From Fonsecaea monophora (lineage: Eukaryota; Ascomycota; Eurotiomycetes; Chaetothyriales; Herpotrichiellaceae), in NCBI RefSeq assembly GCF_001642475.1, contig NW_019173966.1, forward strand, positions 62,001 to 126,000: a stretch of DNA of 64,000 nucleotides. Reading direction: 5' to 3'. Below the pieces are notes generated by a model. The model had not been told where the DNA came from. It did no database searches and saw only the letters and a program-made list of their open reading frames with translations. Below, in pieces: positions 24,230 through 35,803 of this stretch. The position numbers and the translations under genes were made by a program. Within the stretch, counting starts at the first letter, position 1. Every line of letters starts with the position of its first letter.

Positions 24230-25015
24230 ATGAAGCGCCTCGCGGTCTTCTTCCTCTCCCTCCTCCTATATCCTTTCCTTTCCTCGGCACTGAAATTTGA
24301 CCTCGTGGCCCAACCAGGACACAGTGCCAAAAATGAACGGTGCATACGCAACTTTGTCACAAAGGATACCCTCGTCGTGGTCACGGCCATTGTGAGCGGG
24401 AGCAGAGGCGATGGACAGATGGTTAATATGCACATCAAAGATGCGGTAGGGAACGATTACGGTCGACCCAAGGATGTTGCGGGGGAGAAGAGGATGGCGT
24501 TTACGAGTTTGGCGGATACCGCGTTCGATGTATGCTTTGAGAACACGTTGACTGGTCGATGTGAGTTCCCCTGTTATCCAAGTCCATCATGTCCGGTAGA
24601 ATTGCAATATGAGGACTAACAAGCGGATGTAGCTGCTGTTCCCAACCCCACTCGCCATGTTGAACTCGACATCGATATTGGCGCGGACGCTCGGGACTGG
24701 TCCGCGATCCAAGCCAACGAAAAGCTCAAGCCCGTGGAAGCGGATCTGCGAAGAATAGAGGAGACAGTCAATGAGATTGTCCAAGAGATGGAGTATCTCC
24801 GAATCAGAGAACAAAAGCTACGGGACACCAATGAGAGCACGAATGAAAGGGTCAAATGGTTTGCCTTTGGGACGATGGGAATGTTGGTGGGTCTCGGAGC
24901 GTGGCAGGTCGTATATCTGAGGGCTTACTTCAGGTTTGTTTTTCCCTTGTCAAATGTTGCAGTCTTCGACTAGTGCTCACATGTGCTGTTCTCCAGATCG
25001 AAGCATCTGATCTAA
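24230..25015 (+). CDS. ERV25: p24 family COPII cargo receptor Erv25
   Basis: ER-Golgi cargo receptor of the p24 delta class. Three exons (24230-24560, 24633-24933, 24997-25015) give 216 residues; exon 3 encodes only the last six residues and the stop. Signal peptide (LAVFFLSLLLYPFLSSA), then ALKFDLVAQ, a GOLD domain with the conserved cysteine pair (NERCIRNF and FDVCFEN), a membrane-proximal coiled coil (RRIEETVNEIVQEMEYLRIR), one membrane helix (FAFGTMGMLVGLGAWQVVYL) and a short cytoplasmic tail RAYFRSKHLI carrying COPI/COPII signals. Length and order match the family closely. Confidence 0.93.
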
Positions 25016-25785
25016 ACTGCTCCTCGAGTGGATATGCAACGCACTCTACAGTACTAGAGTCTCATGGTATGAACGGCTGGGAAGGGAACATAAAAGCTCG
25101 TGGGAAATCGAGATGGTTGTGTTCGCATGTGCCATTGTATGGGGACTCCCAGAGGTACCATCTTGTAATACGAAGAAAAATCTTGAGCCACTTACAGCAA
25201 TGGCCGGATGGCTTGCTCTTGCTTGCCTGGCCTGAAGAAGCTGAGCCTGCGCAGGGTGCATCGGTCGAAATCACCAGGAGCGAGTTTGGAGCTCAAGAGG
25301 TGTAAGTATCCTATGAAGGAGGCTTACCACTTTGCTCAATCTAAAGCGTCAACTTGATATCCCCAACCCCTCGAGACATACAGTACGTTTCAAGCCGCTG
25401 GATAAGGTGAGGAAAATTTGCGTACCGATCCTCCAATGCAGTAACCACCCGAATTCAGAGGATCTCATTATCCTGCTGAATGGCACGAGAGATGGGTTGT
25501 CCTAGTTGTCCTGTAGTCTGGAGTCTGCCTCACTTTGAGGCCGCGGGGCCGCGAAATATTGTCTGTTTGTTTGCTGTGGAAGTATCTTGATGGGAATCTA
25601 CATATTACCCAATCCACCTAGAATCTCTCTCATTACTCTCTTCTCCTGGCCCTTCTTACTCTGCATTTGCCACGCGACTGCCTCTAGTTCGCGACATTGA
25701 CACTCCTCTTTCCTCCGACGCATGTCCTCTTTCGCAGTGAGCTGAAGAACTCAAGGTCACATCACCTCCAGAGACACGTGCAAGC
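25016..25785. other. Intergenic, ERV25 3' flank and BTB gene promoter
   Basis: 770 nt. A 149-codon frame runs from ERV25 exon 2 through its intron to 25305 and is not a separate gene. No other feature seen. Confidence 0.55.
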
Positions 25786-26672
25786 ATGTCTGACGGCGAC
25801 AATCCAACGTGGCAGGATCGCGACGATGAATTCCCAGGCAAAGACCCCGGTCCAGTAATTGGCAAGGACAGTTCTGAAGGGTGAGCTGCTTGAACATCGC
25901 CAGAGATAAAAAATCCCCAGAAACTAACGTCGTCAGCACCGAAATCTACTCTTTCGCAGATATTGTCCTGATCACGGTCGGCAAGGAGAAGGTGAAATTC
26001 GGGGTCCACAAGGAAATATTGGTGTCACAATGCTCTTTCTTCGACAAGTGCCTTCGCGGAGGTATGAAAGAGGCACAGGAGAATGCAGTCACTCTCTGGG
26101 ACGACGACCCGGGGGCATTCGGCGTGTTGGTCGAGTGGATGTACACCAGTCGCCTGGACCACTTGCGACGCCCGGGAGGTGTCCTGGTCAACGCATACGT
26201 TCTCGCCGACAAGTATGGCATGCCCGCTCTTCAGAATGCCATTGTCGATCGCTTCAGGGTGGCCAACTGGTCGGGTCTGAGGAATGTGCTGTGGGCTTGG
26301 GGGAGGTTGGCAGAGGGGTCACAACTTCGCAAGCTGTTTGTGGACCAGGTACATTATCAGATCGCGAAAGCCCCAGAAAAATACAGACGGGGCAGCACCA
26401 ATACAGTGGATGCCTGTGCTACCGCATTCGAGGAGATTGTCGAGATGAACGCGGAGCTGACGACGGCGTTGATGTGGAAGATGTTCGACCACAGCGGCGG
26501 GACTGGGAGCCGAATCCCTACCAATCCAGCTTCACTTGTTGGCTGCGTTTACCATCTCCACGATGACGGCGGGCAATGCAAGCAAGTCACGACGATACGA
26601 CAAGCTGTTCCCCTTTTTTGTCCTAGGACCAGGCTCTCGAAGATCAGTTGGGTTAATAGACCGACTACGTAA
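25786..26672 (+). CDS. BTB/POZ domain protein 1
   Basis: Two exons (25786-25880, 25937-26672; GTGAGC donor, CGTCAG acceptor) give 276 residues. The BTB/POZ fold starts at about residue 36: YSFADIVLITVG, VHKEILVSQCSFFDKCLRGG, LWDDDPGAFGVLVEWMYTSR, VNAYVLADKYGMPALQNAIV. A helical region follows and a C-terminal motif CVYHLHDDGGQC. BTB domains mediate dimerisation and often recruit substrates to cullin-3 ligases; fungal members with no second known domain, like this one, have no assigned role. It shares the layout (short acidic exon 1, phase-2 intron just before the BTB) with three of the other four BTB genes here. Confidence 0.85.
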
Positions 26673-27178
26673 TGATTCTCGATGACACACGGCTTGTGGA
26701 AGGATCTTGATGGCTTGAGCCCGTCAGGATTGAACTTATCTTGCTGTGCTTGGTATTACGGGGTATTACGGGGTACTTTGTGGGGATCAAGGTGACCAGA
26801 AACGCAGCCTCGTCTCGTGGTTGAGAATGAATACCAACTCGGGAGGATATTTTGAACCAATTGTACATATGTATCGTCATGTCGCAGCCCAGCCACAACT
26901 TGAACTGTTTGAGGCGCAGCCTCACCCTCACCACAACCTTAGACACACCAAGGGTGAAACGCACCTTCTCAACAAATATATTGACGAAAAGCCGGAATCA
27001 ACTCTGCTGCGTTCATGAAGAAGTGACTCCTGTTTTCCCTCATCTGATTTGCCTTGATCTGCTTCATTCCCCGTAGCGCCGCAATCCAACAAGGATATAC
27101 TTACCAAAGTGTCCGGGGCACACTCGTCTGTCAAAAGATTGTCCGACGCCTCTATAACCTTTTCATCTTCTCGTCAAT
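26673..27178. other. Intergenic between BTB genes 1 and 2
   Basis: 506 nt, with an 11 nt direct repeat TACGGGGTATT at about 26758-26777. No gene recognised. Confidence 0.5.
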
Positions 27179-28075
27179 ATGGTCCCGCTCAAGCGTCCTG
27201 CTAAGGTCAACCTTGAGGATAACCGAGGAAAGAAGAAAAGGTACGAGAAAATACCAGAAACAGGAGAGAAGACGTCGTCTCCCCCTCCCAACTCAAAGAG
27301 AAGCCGAGAGAACTCTGTGCTAACCAACGAGGGACTACGAATTAGTTTCGCCGCGGACGACATCATGACCGTCATTGTTGGGCCGAATAAGGTGGCACAC
27401 CTGGTGCACGAGAGCGTGCTGTGTAAGAGCATCTTCTTCAACAAGTGTCTACACGCGGGAATGCGCGAGGAGGAGGAAAAATCCATCACCTTGCCAGAAG
27501 ACGACCCGGAGGACTTTGCCTTGATCGTCCAATGGCTGTACTCGGGCCGGCTGCCCAACGATCTCAAGTGGCGGGACATGATACGCGGGTACACCGCCGC
27601 CGTCAAGTTCCTCATGTACGACCTGCAGAATGCCGTGGTGGACTGGTTCCGCGTCGAGATGCCGCCGTTGACCCTCGACGCCGACGTTGTCATGCACATC
27701 TGGGACAGCACGCCCGAGGGGTGCGAGCTGCGCAGGTTGCTGCTCGACACGCTGTTCCATGAGATCCTGAAGACACCGGCGAAATTCAAATTGCCACCCG
27801 ATGCCGACGGCGACGACGACGGCCAGGGGAACATCGTGAGGGATCGCCCCGTCCGTGTCCGCACCAAGCAAGACGGCACGTCTGTGGCAGTGATCGACCG
27901 GGTCATGAACAACCCGCAGCTGCGGTTGGAAATGTTCTGGCGCTTTGCCGACCCGGACGATCGTCCGCCGAGAGAGTATTTCAAGATCGGAGGTTGCGTC
28001 TACCATGTCCATGAAGATCGGCAGAAGTGCGATAGAGACGACGCCGAGGACACGACGGGATCTGATCAACTTTAG
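27179..28075 (+). CDS. BTB/POZ domain protein 2
   Basis: Single-exon gene, 298 residues. A basic N-terminus (KRPAKVNLEDNRGKKKRYEK, possible nuclear signal) precedes the BTB/POZ domain from about residue 60: DDIMTVIVGPNKVAHLVHES, CKSIFFNKCLHAGMREEEEK, LPEDDPEDFALIVQWLYSGR, AVKFLMYDLQNAVVDWF. An acidic loop (DADGDDDGQG) and the tail motif CVYHVHEDRQKC follow. It lacks the intron present before the BTB domain in the others. Its GC content looks higher than that of the neighbours by eye. Function unknown. Confidence 0.85.
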   Translation: MVPLKRPAKVNLEDNRGKKKRYEKIPETGEKTSSPPPNSKRSRENSVLTNEGLRISFAADDIMTVIVGPNKVAHLVHESVLCKSIFFNKCLHAGMREEEEKSITLPEDDPEDFALIVQWLYSGRLPNDLKWRDMIRGYTAAVKFLMYDLQNAVVDWFRVEMPPLTLDADVVMHIWDSTPEGCELRRLLLDTLFHEILKTPAKFKLPPDADGDDDGQGNIVRDRPVRVRTKQDGTSVAVIDRVMNNPQLRLEMFWRFADPDDRPPREYFKIGGCVYHVHEDRQKCDRDDAEDTTGSDQL

Positions 28076-29075
28076 CGTCCTCTCCGTGACGATATCGCCT
28101 CTTTTTTCTCGGTTCGTTTCGCCTGGAAAAGGACAAGAAGAGAAAGGAAGACATTGATCATGATTGTATTCACATACCTGGGTATCTATGGATGAGCTGC
28201 CTCTCGTTTTTCACCCACCTCAATGTCTCCGATAACACCAACATCAGTACCAACGCCAACGCCCACCAACGACCAACCCTCTCGGTCGCTCTCGAAGATG
28301 CTCAGTCTAAGGACCTTCCGTTTAGACAATCAAAGACCGCAGCATCCACCCGAAGGACTTGATTCAGACCGGGGACTGCCTAGGTACCTAGGTACACAGA
28401 AGAGGACAGGGCAGGAGGATATGAGTGAGCGAGCGAGTTGTTTTTATCGAATTCCTTACCAGGGTGTTTCGGGGACACTTGTTTAGTGATATGGCGATAT
28501 GGCAATACGGCGATGTGTTTCTGTGGGAGTGGTTATGGGATTCACAGTACATGCATGCATGCGACAAGCAGTGTGCCCAAGCAGTGTAGCAAAATAGCGG
28601 GTTCTTTTGTCCCTCTTTTCTCTGTCTCTATATCTCTCTTTCCCCTTTCATCTTTCTTGCCTTCTTGTCTCCTTGCTAACATGGTTCTGGAAATCCAGTT
28701 GCCGAAAAATATCAATCGCCCATGCGTCAATCACTGAAGTCTGCATTCTGCAGATGACAAAGGACAAGGAAAAGGACCCAGGGTGGTACCGATCTATATA
28801 GCTTCCTTGCTAGCTAGCTAGCTACCTAAAAAAACTCCTTCCTTTTATCCCTCTCGGCTCAAATCCACTCCTTCTCCTTTCATCCTTATCTTCATTTATT
28901 CACTGTGCTCTGCTCTGCTCTGCTCCGCTTTGCTGTCCTCTGACCCTTGTTCTCTCAATCCCCTTACGCAGCCTTGGTGGAGATGGTGAATGTTCGAACC
29001 TCCAGGAGACATATCCATGTCCATGTCCATGTCCATACCCACTCTTTATAACCGCGAATCGGCGAATCTGTCACG
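28076..29075. other. 1 kb convergent intergenic with simple repeats
   Basis: Lies between the 3' ends of BTB gene 2 and the kinase gene. Contains CCTAGGTACCTAGG at 28380-28393, a GCATGC tract at 28551-28562, a CTCTG/CTGCT run near 28905-28925, and four ATGTCC-like hexamers near 29010-29035. An 87-codon frame at 28223-28486 is Pro/Thr-rich and unconvincing. Confidence 0.5.
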
Positions 29076-30827
29076 TCACAGCACAGCCCTCTTCTTGATC
29101 CTCTCTCCCTGATTCTGCTGTCCCTGTTGAGCACGGCGTTTCAACTCTCTGACCATGCTCAACGCGGCGCGCGAGTAGGGAAACCTCTCGAGGGCGAGCT
29201 CGGCGGACGACGACCCCTCGCCGCTCGACTGCCTGACGGCCCAGCGCGCGGCGATGCCCTGAATCATGACGCCCGTGCGGAACACGGCAAAGGCGTCGGA
29301 CCACGCCATGTCGCCGCTGGGGTCCCACCCGGCCACCTCGCGGTACCAGTCCAGACACTGTTGCTTGGTGGGCAGGCCGGGAGGGCTGGTAGCGGCGTCG
29401 GCACCGGCGAACGCAGGGTGCGCGTGCGTCTTGATGTCGGTGAATCCCTGTGTCACCGTCCACGGCATGGTCAGGTTGCTTAGGTCCGAGAGCGGGTGGC
29501 CGACTGTGGCGATTTCCCAGCTGTATGAGGTTCGCCGCGGATATCTGGTTAGCCTTGTTTTTTTCTCTATTTCCTTGGGTATGAATATCACACAGTTTCT
29601 TCTCTTTTGTGTGTATGAGTGTGTGTGTGGTAGATAGGAAGTGACACAAGGCTGTAACTCCAAGGAGGAATGGGATATAGTTCTACAGCCAACAACCGGA
29701 AGGGTTGTTCATGCTGCGTATAACAAACTGGAAGAGAACTCACTCGAGAATACCAATAATGACGGGCTTCGTCTTGTGAAACACCAGGTTATCGATCTTG
29801 TAGTCGCCGTGGGTGATGGCGCCGCGATCCTGGGGAGCACTGCCTTGGTCCTCGAAAAAAGCCACCATCTCGTCCATCCCCGGAATCCGGCCCACGGCCT
29901 CGCCAGTCTCGACGTCCCGGACCTGCGAGTACGACGCGTCGAGCCGCTTGAGCGTGCGGATCTGGCGCGCGTAGAAACCGCGCGGTTGGCCAAAGTTGGC
30001 GGCGCCGGTGGTGGTGTTGGTGAGGCCGACGGCGGCGGGGTCGACGCCGTGCAGGCGCGCGAGGGTCTGTACGGCTTCTTTCCACCTTTTTCGCCGTGGG
30101 TATTAGTATCGGTAACAGTATCGGTGTCAGGGACAGAGTGGTGGTGGTATAGGGTTCATAGGTAGGATAGAAAGAAGGCCATGTGTTCCTTGATCACTCC
30201 CTTTAGAATATAAGTGAAAACGGTACGGCAACGTACATAAGACTCCTCTCCTCCGCCGACACCCCGGGAATGTACGCCTCCTTGAAGATTCTCCCGTCCA
30301 GGAACTCCATGATGTAAAAGGGCGTGCCGACGACGCCGACGTCCTCGCACAGGCAGTACGCCCTGGGCACGGGGATCCCTGGGGAGCGGTTGAGCGCCGA
30401 GATGACGCGGAACTCGCGCTCGACCTGGTGCGCGGCCGTCGTGAGCAGTTTTCCGGGTGGTTTCTTGCGCAGCACAAAGTCGCGGCCGTGCTGGTCTGTT
30501 AGGCGGTACGTCGGGTTCGACTGGCCGTATTCGAACTGTTTTTTCCATTAGCATCATTTCTGAGTGTGGAAGAGAGAAGGGAGGCGATTGGGGAAGGAAG
30601 TGTGAGCAGAAGAGAGACGAGGAAGAGAGAGAGGAAAAGAGAGAGGAGAAAAGCGAAGGGAAGGGAGTCGATGAAATGTATCGGTGTCCTTCCCTCCCGC
30701 CTCTCCTCTGCGTTCTCGGTAGATACCACTTCATACATACCTGTCGGATTGTAATGGGGACTTTAATCTCAGGGACATGTTGTTCGAGATAGCGTTCCAA
30801 CGACGCCTTGTCGATCGGCTGCCTCAT
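29076..30827 (-). CDS. APH-family kinase, like the kinase half of ACAD10/ACAD11
   Basis: Four exons (30827-30741, 30535-30237, 30085-29744, 29520-29076) give 390 residues. The fold is aminoglycoside-phosphotransferase-like: FEYGQSNPTYRLTD (nucleotide loop), FVLRKKPPGKLL (ATP lysine), PVPRAYCLCED, FYIMEFLDGRIF (hinge), ITHGDYKIDNLVFH with catalytic HGD at about 221-223 and N228, and GILDWEIATVGHPLSDLS with the metal-binding Asp at about 243. These motifs match the N-terminal domain of human ACAD10/11 and bacterial LvaA rather than antibiotic kinases. That clade phosphorylates the 4-hydroxyl of 4-hydroxyacyl-CoAs. A matching dehydrogenase lies 9 kb away. Intron 1 contains a long GA-rich run. 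The first ATG is used; the frame upstream is closed by a TGA. Confidence 0.88.
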
Positions 30828-31433
30828 CTCGTACGAGGCCTTTTGTGGGCTGTCGTTATGGACGATCAAAGAAATAATGAAGGGATTGACGGATCGAGGT
30901 CAAAAAGACCTTGTACTTTTTGTTTCTCCTCCTCTCTGGTAGTGGGCTCACTACTTCTATCAACAGCTGCTGCAAGATGGAAATATCCAGGATCCTTGGC
31001 TAAAATGCCTCGGATCTTTCAGTCTAGCAAAAATCCCAGTGGCCCCTCTTTGGTCAGAACACGCGAGAGATCTGGCTGGACGTCTGGTTACAGTGGCTGA
31101 ATGGGTGTTTGTCAGAGACTCTTACTGTGAAGCGTGCTATTATACCGATATAGCTACAGGATGAAAGTGGACGCACCCCAAGACAAGGGGTACTCAATCA
31201 CACAACTATAATATTTATTACCTGCGCCAAATCAAGAACTACATGGGTATTCCTGTACAACGTCCAACCGAGTATGCTGCAGCTTCCATCCATCATCTTT
31301 GTGTATCTACCAACTCGAAATACATCAATCGAGTTCTGTGAGTACCTTATGCACAGGAAAAGTCGATCTGTCAATTAAAAGTCGTCGTCGTGAGCCAATA
31401 CCAGTCAAACAAATCACGCCCTCGCGCACTCGT
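30828..31433. other. Intergenic, kinase promoter and transporter 3' flank
   Basis: 606 nt between two leftward genes. No gene or palindrome recognised. Confidence 0.5.
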
Positions 31434-33395
31434 TTAAACAGTGTCGTCGGCCGTCTTGAGGTTCTCCGTGACAACAGGTGCCGTGGTCTTCTCGCCACCA
31501 TGGTCGTGCGTGACGACAGTGTGGGTGACGTGGTCGATCTCAATCTCGCGTTGATAGATGGCCACCTCATCGGCATCTCCAAAAATGGCGGCAATTTCTT
31601 CAAGGGGCATACCCTTGGTGTCCGGGAAGAAGAAGAGCATGATGATTCCGCCAATCGTGCCGGGGATGATGAATGCGAGGTAGAATTTCCACCCAACGGT
31701 CCTGTCCTTTTGGTGAGTAAAACGGTCACTCAAGGGGCTAGGGAACAGGCTTACTTGAAAGCAGTTGGGGCAGCTTGGAGCCAGATAATGTTCATGAGCG
31801 AGATCATCGAGACTCCCAAACAGACACCCTTGGCTCGGATGTGGCTAGGGAACAGCTCATTGAGGTAGCTGAACTGAGTGCCTGAATCACAGAAAGTCGT
31901 TTAGTACAAGCCTCTTAATACGCAGACATAGGACAGACATACCATCGAGGCAGAATCCGTAAAAGATCTGGAAGATGTAAAACATGGCCACAGCCGCGAG
32001 AAGGGCTGATTGATTGTCGGATGGCACGAACTCTGCCACCAGAGCGGCCTCGATGATAAGCGTGACCATGCATCCCAACACTCCGAAACCCATGTAGAGA
32101 TTCCGAGGGAACCGGTCTACCAGGGCCATTGCCATGATGTTGATGCCGAGGGTGAGGGTGAGCCATCCAGCAGGATAGAGTAATTGTTTGACAGGACTGA
32201 ATCCGAGGTTGGCATACAATGTCGGGCCGTAGTCTTACGCACAAAGTCAGTTCGGGTGTACCCAGAAAATCCTCAAAAGAGAGCTTACTGTTGATGACCA
32301 GCACGCCAGAGCACTGAATGATGCTCGTAGTCCCGATGGCGAGCAGGCATCGTTTTCGGTACGATGGCTTTTTCAGCATGTGCATCCACGAGTTGCCCAG
32401 TGTCTTGTCGATGGCGATCTGCTTCTGGATTTGGTAATACTCTGCATTCGCGAATTCGTTGTCTGGGTCGTTGGGATCAGAATGCAATTTGAAGAGGATC
32501 TCCTTGGCTTCGTCGATGCGGCCTTGCATGACCAGCCATCGGGGCTAGAGATTCCCATCTGGTCAGTTCTCGATTCATCTGCACGTTGGACGATAACATA
32601 CCGACTCGGGCACCCAGTAGATGCCACACAGCAGGAACAGAGGCCAGGCACATTGAAGAGCTAGAGGAGGTCTCCACGTATCCTCGCCGCCATCCCAGAA
32701 GTAGAAGCCAAAGCCAACCCACCCTTGGATGGTATAGCCGAGAATGAGAAAGACGGCATGGACGTCAACCAGAGCACCTCTCAGATCGACTGGCACGACT
32801 TCCGACATCCAAATCTAAGTAAAATCATGAGTCAAGGACATGTAACAGAGAGAGCGGGAGAATGGACAGACCGGTACGGCTGCCAGGATCATAAACGCCC
32901 CGGCGCCTGCAAAGAATCGAAAGAGCAAGAACTCGCCAACATTGGTGCTGCCGGCTAAGAAGGCTCCCGAGACGAGTGCAATAACTGCTGGCTGTACCAG
33001 ATGGTCAGCTTTGCACAAACACCATGAATGACCAACAACTCAGCCTTACCACGACAATAGCCCATTTGCGGCCCCATCGATCAGCAACGTAGGGGAGCAA
33101 CCATGTCCCAATAGTACCGCCGGTCTGGAACAGACCGTTCATAGTACTTATCAGGTCTGTTCCATTGCTTCGGGTGGCGAGATCGAAATACGCGATGAAA
33201 GATGGTTGACCTGGTGAGTAGAGAGGGTCAGTTTCAGCATCAGAGCTCAGGCTGAGCAGGATGTTACGAACCCAGGGTTGTCCCAATGATCGAGGCTGTG
33301 TAACCATAGGTCAATGACCCAAGGCCAATGAAGCACAGCAACAACACATTGTACGCGTTGATCTTTTGCTTCTTGACGCCCGCAATATGTGGCAT
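31434..33395 (-). CDS. MFS sugar-type transporter
   Basis: Eight exons (33395-33272, 33210-33050, 32991-32872, 32814-32602, 32544-32289, 32233-31943, 31881-31755, 31701-31434) give 519 residues, the usual size of fungal hexose/lactose-type permeases with 12 helices. Signatures: GLGSLTYGYTASIIG (helix 1), ADRWGRKWAI (loop 2-3), PVDLRGALVDVHAVFLILGY, PESPRWLVMQGRIDEAKEIL, CSGVLVINNYGPTLY, LVDRFPRN, LNELFPSHIRAKG and FFFPDTKGMPLEEIAAIFGD. All junctions close in frame; the exon 3 donor is an unusual GTCTGT. Substrate cannot be read from sequence. Given its place in the cluster, import of the pathway's acid or sugar-like precursor is likely. It shares a divergent promoter with the cyclase-family gene. 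Confidence 0.9.
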
Positions 33396-33948
33396 TTTGG
33401 GCAGCTGCTGGCAGTGTACAACTGGGTGCTGCAGTATTCCCTTGATCCAGTCAAGTCGCGCTCGAGATTGATCAGAGACTTTGCCCGAGGTTTAGAGCAG
33501 TACTTGTATATGAAGCTGGGGGGGCGGACTTCCCCAGGCGAAGGGCTTCCCGCTCTAGCGGTCCCACTTGGTGTTTGGACGGTGCTTGCATAGCCTGTGC
33601 ATGGTGCTCCCTTAGATGCATCCGCGGGAGCGGGCACCTGTGGGGAAATAAGTGTCTTACTCTCTGGGTGCGAGTCAGACTGATCCACCCGGTCATGGGT
33701 GTCCGTGAGTGCCCATGGGTACCCATGGGGCGGGGCGTCAAAGAATCGAGCGAGTTGCATATTGTTATCAGCGTCAGGGCTTCCTGACATCCCTGCCCGT
33801 GGACATCGCCAACGCGCGACTCGCCGCCCAGGAATTGGCCGCCATGCAGGAATTCATAAGCGGAAGAGTAGAAGGCCAGGAGGATTGGGAGTCTGTGAAC
33901 TTGTGAAGACTTCGGTTGCCGCCCATCTCGCGCTCTTCCCGGTTCGCC
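33396..33948. promoter_or_regulatory. Divergent promoter, transporter / cyclase-family gene
   Basis: 553 nt between start codons at 33395 (leftward) and 33949 (rightward). Contains the 18 nt palindrome at 33712-33729. Several open frames cross it, but none resembles a protein. Confidence 0.6.
33712..33729. promoter_or_regulatory. Perfect 18 nt palindrome
   Basis: CCCATGGGTACCCATGGG equals its own reverse complement. It lies about 317 nt from the transporter start and 220 nt from the cyclase-family start, a suitable place for a dimeric regulator serving both genes. A functional role is inference. Confidence 0.55.
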
Positions 33949-35171
33949 ATGTCTGAGCTCAAGCTGCCGTCGTGGAAAGATCTGCCAGCCGTAGAGGGCA
34001 TGCCACATGGCTGCGCTTGGGGCCTGTTCGACAAGGATGGCGTTCGAGACGAGATAGGTACATTGAATCTCCTTACACCCGAAGCGGTGATCAAAGCCCG
34101 AGAAGAGATCCAGACCGGCAAGAGTGTTGTTCTCAAGTACGTCGAGGTACCTCTGGTGTGGTAGGGCTGAAGCCTGATGACCGCCCTCTGTTGACTCGCA
34201 TAGTTGGCCAATTGACCACGTTCATGAGCCGGGATTCGACCGCATCAAGCCGACCATTAACATCACCGACTGGCGGGCCAAAGGGTCTCCTTGGTATTCA
34301 TACGACGATGAGATTAGCATCAACACTCAGTCGGGGAGTCAATGGGATGGTCTAAGTATTCCACCCATGGAATCACCACTCTTGTCAATACAGTAAAGCT
34401 CACACATGCCCTTGCCAGGACACTGGGGCCACAGCGGGACGGGATTGTACTATAATCGCATACACCATGACGAGCTCTTAAACACAGACCGTATTGGCAT
34501 TGACCGTAAGTGACACCTGGGACCTGTTTTGACTTTTATTCAGCCTTGTATTTTGACCTCGTCCTCGCAAGACTGGAGCAAGCGCGGAGGCATTGTCGGT
34601 AGAGGCGTGCTCCTCGACTATGTTGCCTATGCGGCTCGCCACAACATTACATATGATGCTATGACTCGGCACCGTATTACCCTGGACGTTTTAAAGGACA
34701 TTGCCAAAGAAGAAAACGTGGTCTTGCGGCCCGGGGATATCTTGCTTGTCAGGTCGGGCTGGATCAAATGGTACAACGAACACTCCCCGGAAGAGCGGGT
34801 CGCCAAGGTCAAGAACGGCTCCGAGTACGTGGGAGTGGATGGTTCAGAGGAGGTCGTCGAGTGGATTTGGAACTCTCATTTTGCAGCCGTTGGTGGTGAT
34901 GCCATTGGCTTTGAAGCGTGGCCACCGCAGCTCCCATGGTGTAAGTCCAACTCGGCGAGTCCTCACTCTTTCCCGCGCTGACTCTCTTGTATCAGGTCTT
35001 CACGACTTCATTCTTGCCCTCTGGGGAATGCCGCTTGGGGAGTTGTGGGACTTGGAGGCATTGGCGGCCGAGTGTGAAAGGCAGCAAAGATGGAGCTTTT
35101 TCGTCACCAGCTCTCCACTGAACACTCCAGGAGGGATTGCGAGTCCTCCGAATGCGATAGCCGTGTTCTAG
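33949..35171 (+). CDS. Cyclase-family metal-dependent hydrolase (PF04199 type)
   Basis: Five exons (33949-34136, 34204-34355, 34419-34505, 34572-34940, 34996-35171) give 323 residues. Family signatures: LNWPIDHVHEPGF, the metal site region NTQSGSQWDGLRHWGHSGTG, DRIGIDHWSKRGGIVGRGVL, a GDILLVRSGW strand, and WPPQLPWCLHDFILALWGMP. The fold is that of kynurenine formamidase-like hydrolases, which open amides, esters or lactones with a bound metal; 'cyclase' is a historical name. No substrate can be assigned from sequence. Next to CoA-ligase and SDR genes, lactone or ester opening is a reasonable guess. It diverges from the transporter. Confidence 0.85.
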
Positions 35172-35803
35172 GAGGATGGATGGAGGAGGTCTATAGGCTG
35201 AACCTAGGTCGTAGCTAAAGCAAGAGAGTAATTTCTCTTCAACCAGTATTGTTTGAGAACCCTTGTTTGGTGCCTTATTGTGGGACGTTCCTCTTAGGGG
35301 CCAAGGGGGGGCCAGGAAAGTTTGGCAGTGACAGCCTCGTGACCCTCGTCTGGGGTACCTTCAAGTACCTCCAAGCAATTAATAACTAACTCCAGCCCAT
35401 CCCTAACACCCCGGGCCCCCCTAGGAACCTGCCGAGTCGTAAGTATCCTCTTGTACCACGGGCCGCACGGGGAAACAAGAAAACCGTCGCTCCAAGTGTG
35501 GGTTCGCCTGAAGCTATGGAAACCGAAATCCGTTTCCCTGGGATTCTTGTTTTTTCCCCTTCGAAACCCAAAAAAGTCAGCGCGTCACGAGTCAGGCAGT
35601 CTATCTCGTTCAGCCTAGGTTCATGAAAGCCCCTCACGGAACGCCACACGAACGATGAAGCACGCAGATACCGAGGAATCTGGTCATCAAAAGGTCACCA
35701 GGTCAGGATGAAGAGGTGGAATTTCTAATATCCTCGGACAATTGACAATTATCCTTTCGCCCGGGACAGAGGCGTCAAGTCTTTCGTCGTCCACTAGGTC
35801 ACC
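35172..35803. other. Intergenic, SDR promoter
   Basis: 632 nt between two rightward genes, with a GC-rich patch around CCCCGGGCCCCCC near 35409-35421. No gene seen. Confidence 0.5.

Noticed and set aside
26030..26566. 178-codon frame inside BTB gene 1
   Set aside because: Shifted frame of the BTB exon; the BTB frame has the family motifs and this one does not.
29076..30827. Aminoglycoside-resistance kinase
   Set aside because: The motifs and the nearby ACAD10/11-like gene fit the acyl-CoA-related kinase branch, not antibiotic resistance.
33949..35171. Reading the cyclase-family gene as part of a polyketide or terpene cluster, or as kynurenine formamidase
   Set aside because: There is no polyketide synthase, peptide synthetase or terpene synthase nearby, and no other tryptophan-pathway gene; the family name is historical.
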